Shown here one piece after another: positions 36,836 through 37,437 of a stretch of 37,437 nt of DNA. Within the stretch, counting starts at the first letter, position 1. The number at the start of each line of letters is the position of its first letter. The DNA is from an uncultured Spirochaetaceae bacterium (GTDB lineage Bacteria; Spirochaetota; Spirochaetia; Sphaerochaetales; Sphaerochaetaceae), in NCBI GenBank assembly GCA_944392935.1, contig CALXYI010000016.1, forward strand, positions 1 through 37,437, given 5' to 3'. Below the pieces are notes generated by a model that saw only the letters and a program-made list of their open reading frames with translations, was not told the DNA's origin and did no database searches. The translations under genes were made by a program, and so were the position numbers.

Positions 36836-37255
36836 ATGGAAAAACGGCGAATCATTTTTTTTGGGGGGGTATTATTCCTTGTCCTTATAATGGCTACCGC
36901 ACTTACGGTATCATGCTCTGATCCGAAGCCATCGATATCAATCAGTGTCCGTGATGAGTTCATCGGGACATTCACAGGTAATGTCAGCGGAACGCCCACA
37001 ACAGTGCGGATTGAGAAGAATGAGATCTACATCAATGCAGAACCAATCGCTGCAACAATCAATGCCATTGGCGGCGAAATCATCAGCCGGACGGAAAGCA
37101 ACAGCACGCCCAACTACTACTCGTTCAGCTGCATTGTGCAGAAGAACGGTATTGCAGCGTCCTTTGCGTTCTCAGGAACACTCTCGGCAGACGGCAAGAC
37201 ACTCACAGTGGTTACGCCGAAGATACCGTCGGCAACACTCACAAGACAGAGCTGA
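36836..37255 (+). CDS. Small lipoprotein with a homopolymeric (T8-G7) tract in the signal peptide
   Basis: A 139-residue protein. Residues 1-27 form a lipoprotein-type signal (MEKRR, hydrophobic core, LTVSC), with C27 as the predicted lipidation site in a relaxed lipobox of spirochaete kind. The mature part is beta-rich, with repeated GTFTGNVSGT / FSGTLSADGKTLTV units that recall a small lipocalin-like or calycin barrel. No family is recognised. AGGAGG lies 9-10 nt upstream of the ATG. Eight T and seven G in a row (36855-36869) encode IIFFGGV. Losing or gaining one G gives a stop within about 30 codons, so expression may be phase-variable. Base composition is more AT-rich than its neighbours. 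Confidence 0.75.
   Translation: MEKRRIIFFGGVLFLVLIMATALTVSCSDPKPSISISVRDEFIGTFTGNVSGTPTTVRIEKNEIYINAEPIAATINAIGGEIISRTESNSTPNYYSFSCIVQKNGIAASFAFSGTLSADGKTLTVVTPKIPSATLTRQS
36855..36869 (+). repeat. T8-G7 homopolymeric tract (slippage site)
   Basis: Adjacent runs of eight T (36855-36862) and seven G (36863-36869) lie in codons 7-12 of the lipoprotein gene. With six G the frame reaches TAA after about 9 more codons; with eight G it reaches TGA at about codon 29. Poly-G tracts act as contingency switches in other spirochaetes. Confidence 0.7.
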
Positions 37256-37265
37256 TGTAGTTCAT

Positions 37266-37290
37266 GGGGGCTATCAGGCCCCCTTATACT
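37266..37290 (+). terminator. Intrinsic terminator of the lipoprotein gene
   Basis: GGGGGC (37266-37271) and GCCCCC (37278-37283) form a perfect stem with a 6-nt loop, followed by TTATACTT. It is 10 nt after the stop codon. Confidence 0.75.
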
Positions 37291-37333
37291 TCGTGGCCAG
37301 CATTGCACTGCACAGGCTTTCCTGCTTTGCTCT

Positions 37334-37371
37334 CAGTGCGGATCTTCGTATAGCTTGCACATACGGGGAAA
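37334..37371 (+). repeat. Imperfect direct repeat, copy 2
   Basis: The second copy of the lysE 3'-end segment, 33/38 identical to 36698-36735. In the same frame it would read SVRIFV-stop, like the AVRIFV end of the exporter, but no open exporter frame precedes it. It lies 23 bp before tRNA-Arg. Confidence 0.8.
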
Positions 37372-37394
37372 CACTGGTAAATTCTCATTCAGGC

Positions 37395-37437
37395 GCCTGC
37401 GTAGCATAATGGATAGTGCATTCCCCTCCGGAGGGAA
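37395..37437 (+). tRNA. tRNA-Arg (anticodon CCG), 5' part only
   Basis: The window ends inside the tRNA. Visible are the acceptor 5' strand GCCTGCG, D arm GCAT/GTGC with loop AATGGATA, and the full anticodon arm TTCCC-CTCCGGA-GGGAA. Resemblance to other tRNA-Arg(CCG) D and anticodon arms supports the call. The T arm and acceptor 3' strand are outside. Confidence 0.88.

Overview
The window looks like chromosomal DNA of a spirochaete, most plausibly a Sphaerochaetaceae-like gut bacterium. This is inference. EF-Tu, RpoB and RpoC read as spirochaetal, tuf is followed directly by rpsJ, and fusA is missing from the str cluster, as I recall for Treponema. Base composition is roughly 55% GC by eye. 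A complete Firmicutes-style fatty-acid synthesis operon sits beside these core genes, which fits the clostridial gene input reported for Sphaerochaeta.

Bases 1-15600 (minus strand): a transcription/translation block. Reading 5'->3' it runs rpmG, tRNA-Trp, secE, nusG, rplK, rplA, rplJ, rplL, rpoB, rpoC, rpsL, rpsG. A short accessory island follows (a small KilA-N-like protein, a convergent TSCPD protein, a GNAT acetyltransferase), then tuf and the start of rpsJ. Strong sigma70-type promoters precede rpmG and tuf. Structured RNA segments lie before rplK, between rplJ/rplL, rplL/rpoB and rpoC/rpsL, and in the tuf leader.

Bases 15600-18420: avtA (minus), tRNA-Thr with its own promoter and terminator, and a secreted nucleoside-phosphorylase-fold (NUP family) protein.

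Bases 18420-28165: acpP-fabK-fabD-fabG-fabF-accB-fabZ-accC-accD-accA plus an acyl-CoA synthetase. Most junctions overlap, so the genes are translationally coupled. Together they make malonyl-ACP and elongate fatty acids. FabK is the only enoyl reductase, and fabH and a dedicated regulator are absent. Paired inverted repeats precede acpP.

Bases 28165-36720: glgP, a DUF1275 membrane protein, a degenerate macro-domain-like protein divergent from a MobA-like nucleotidyltransferase, clpB, and a TetR regulator divergent from a LysE-family exporter.

Bases 36720-37437: a small lipoprotein gene with a T8-G7 tract in its signal-peptide codons, bracketed by imperfect 38-bp direct repeats, and the 5' part of tRNA-Arg(CCG).

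The most interesting observations are the phase-variation-like lipoprotein, a group of apparently leaderless genes, an extended stem enclosing tRNA-Trp, a three-residue insertion beside the rifampicin pocket of RpoB, and lineage-specific changes in AccC and AccD.
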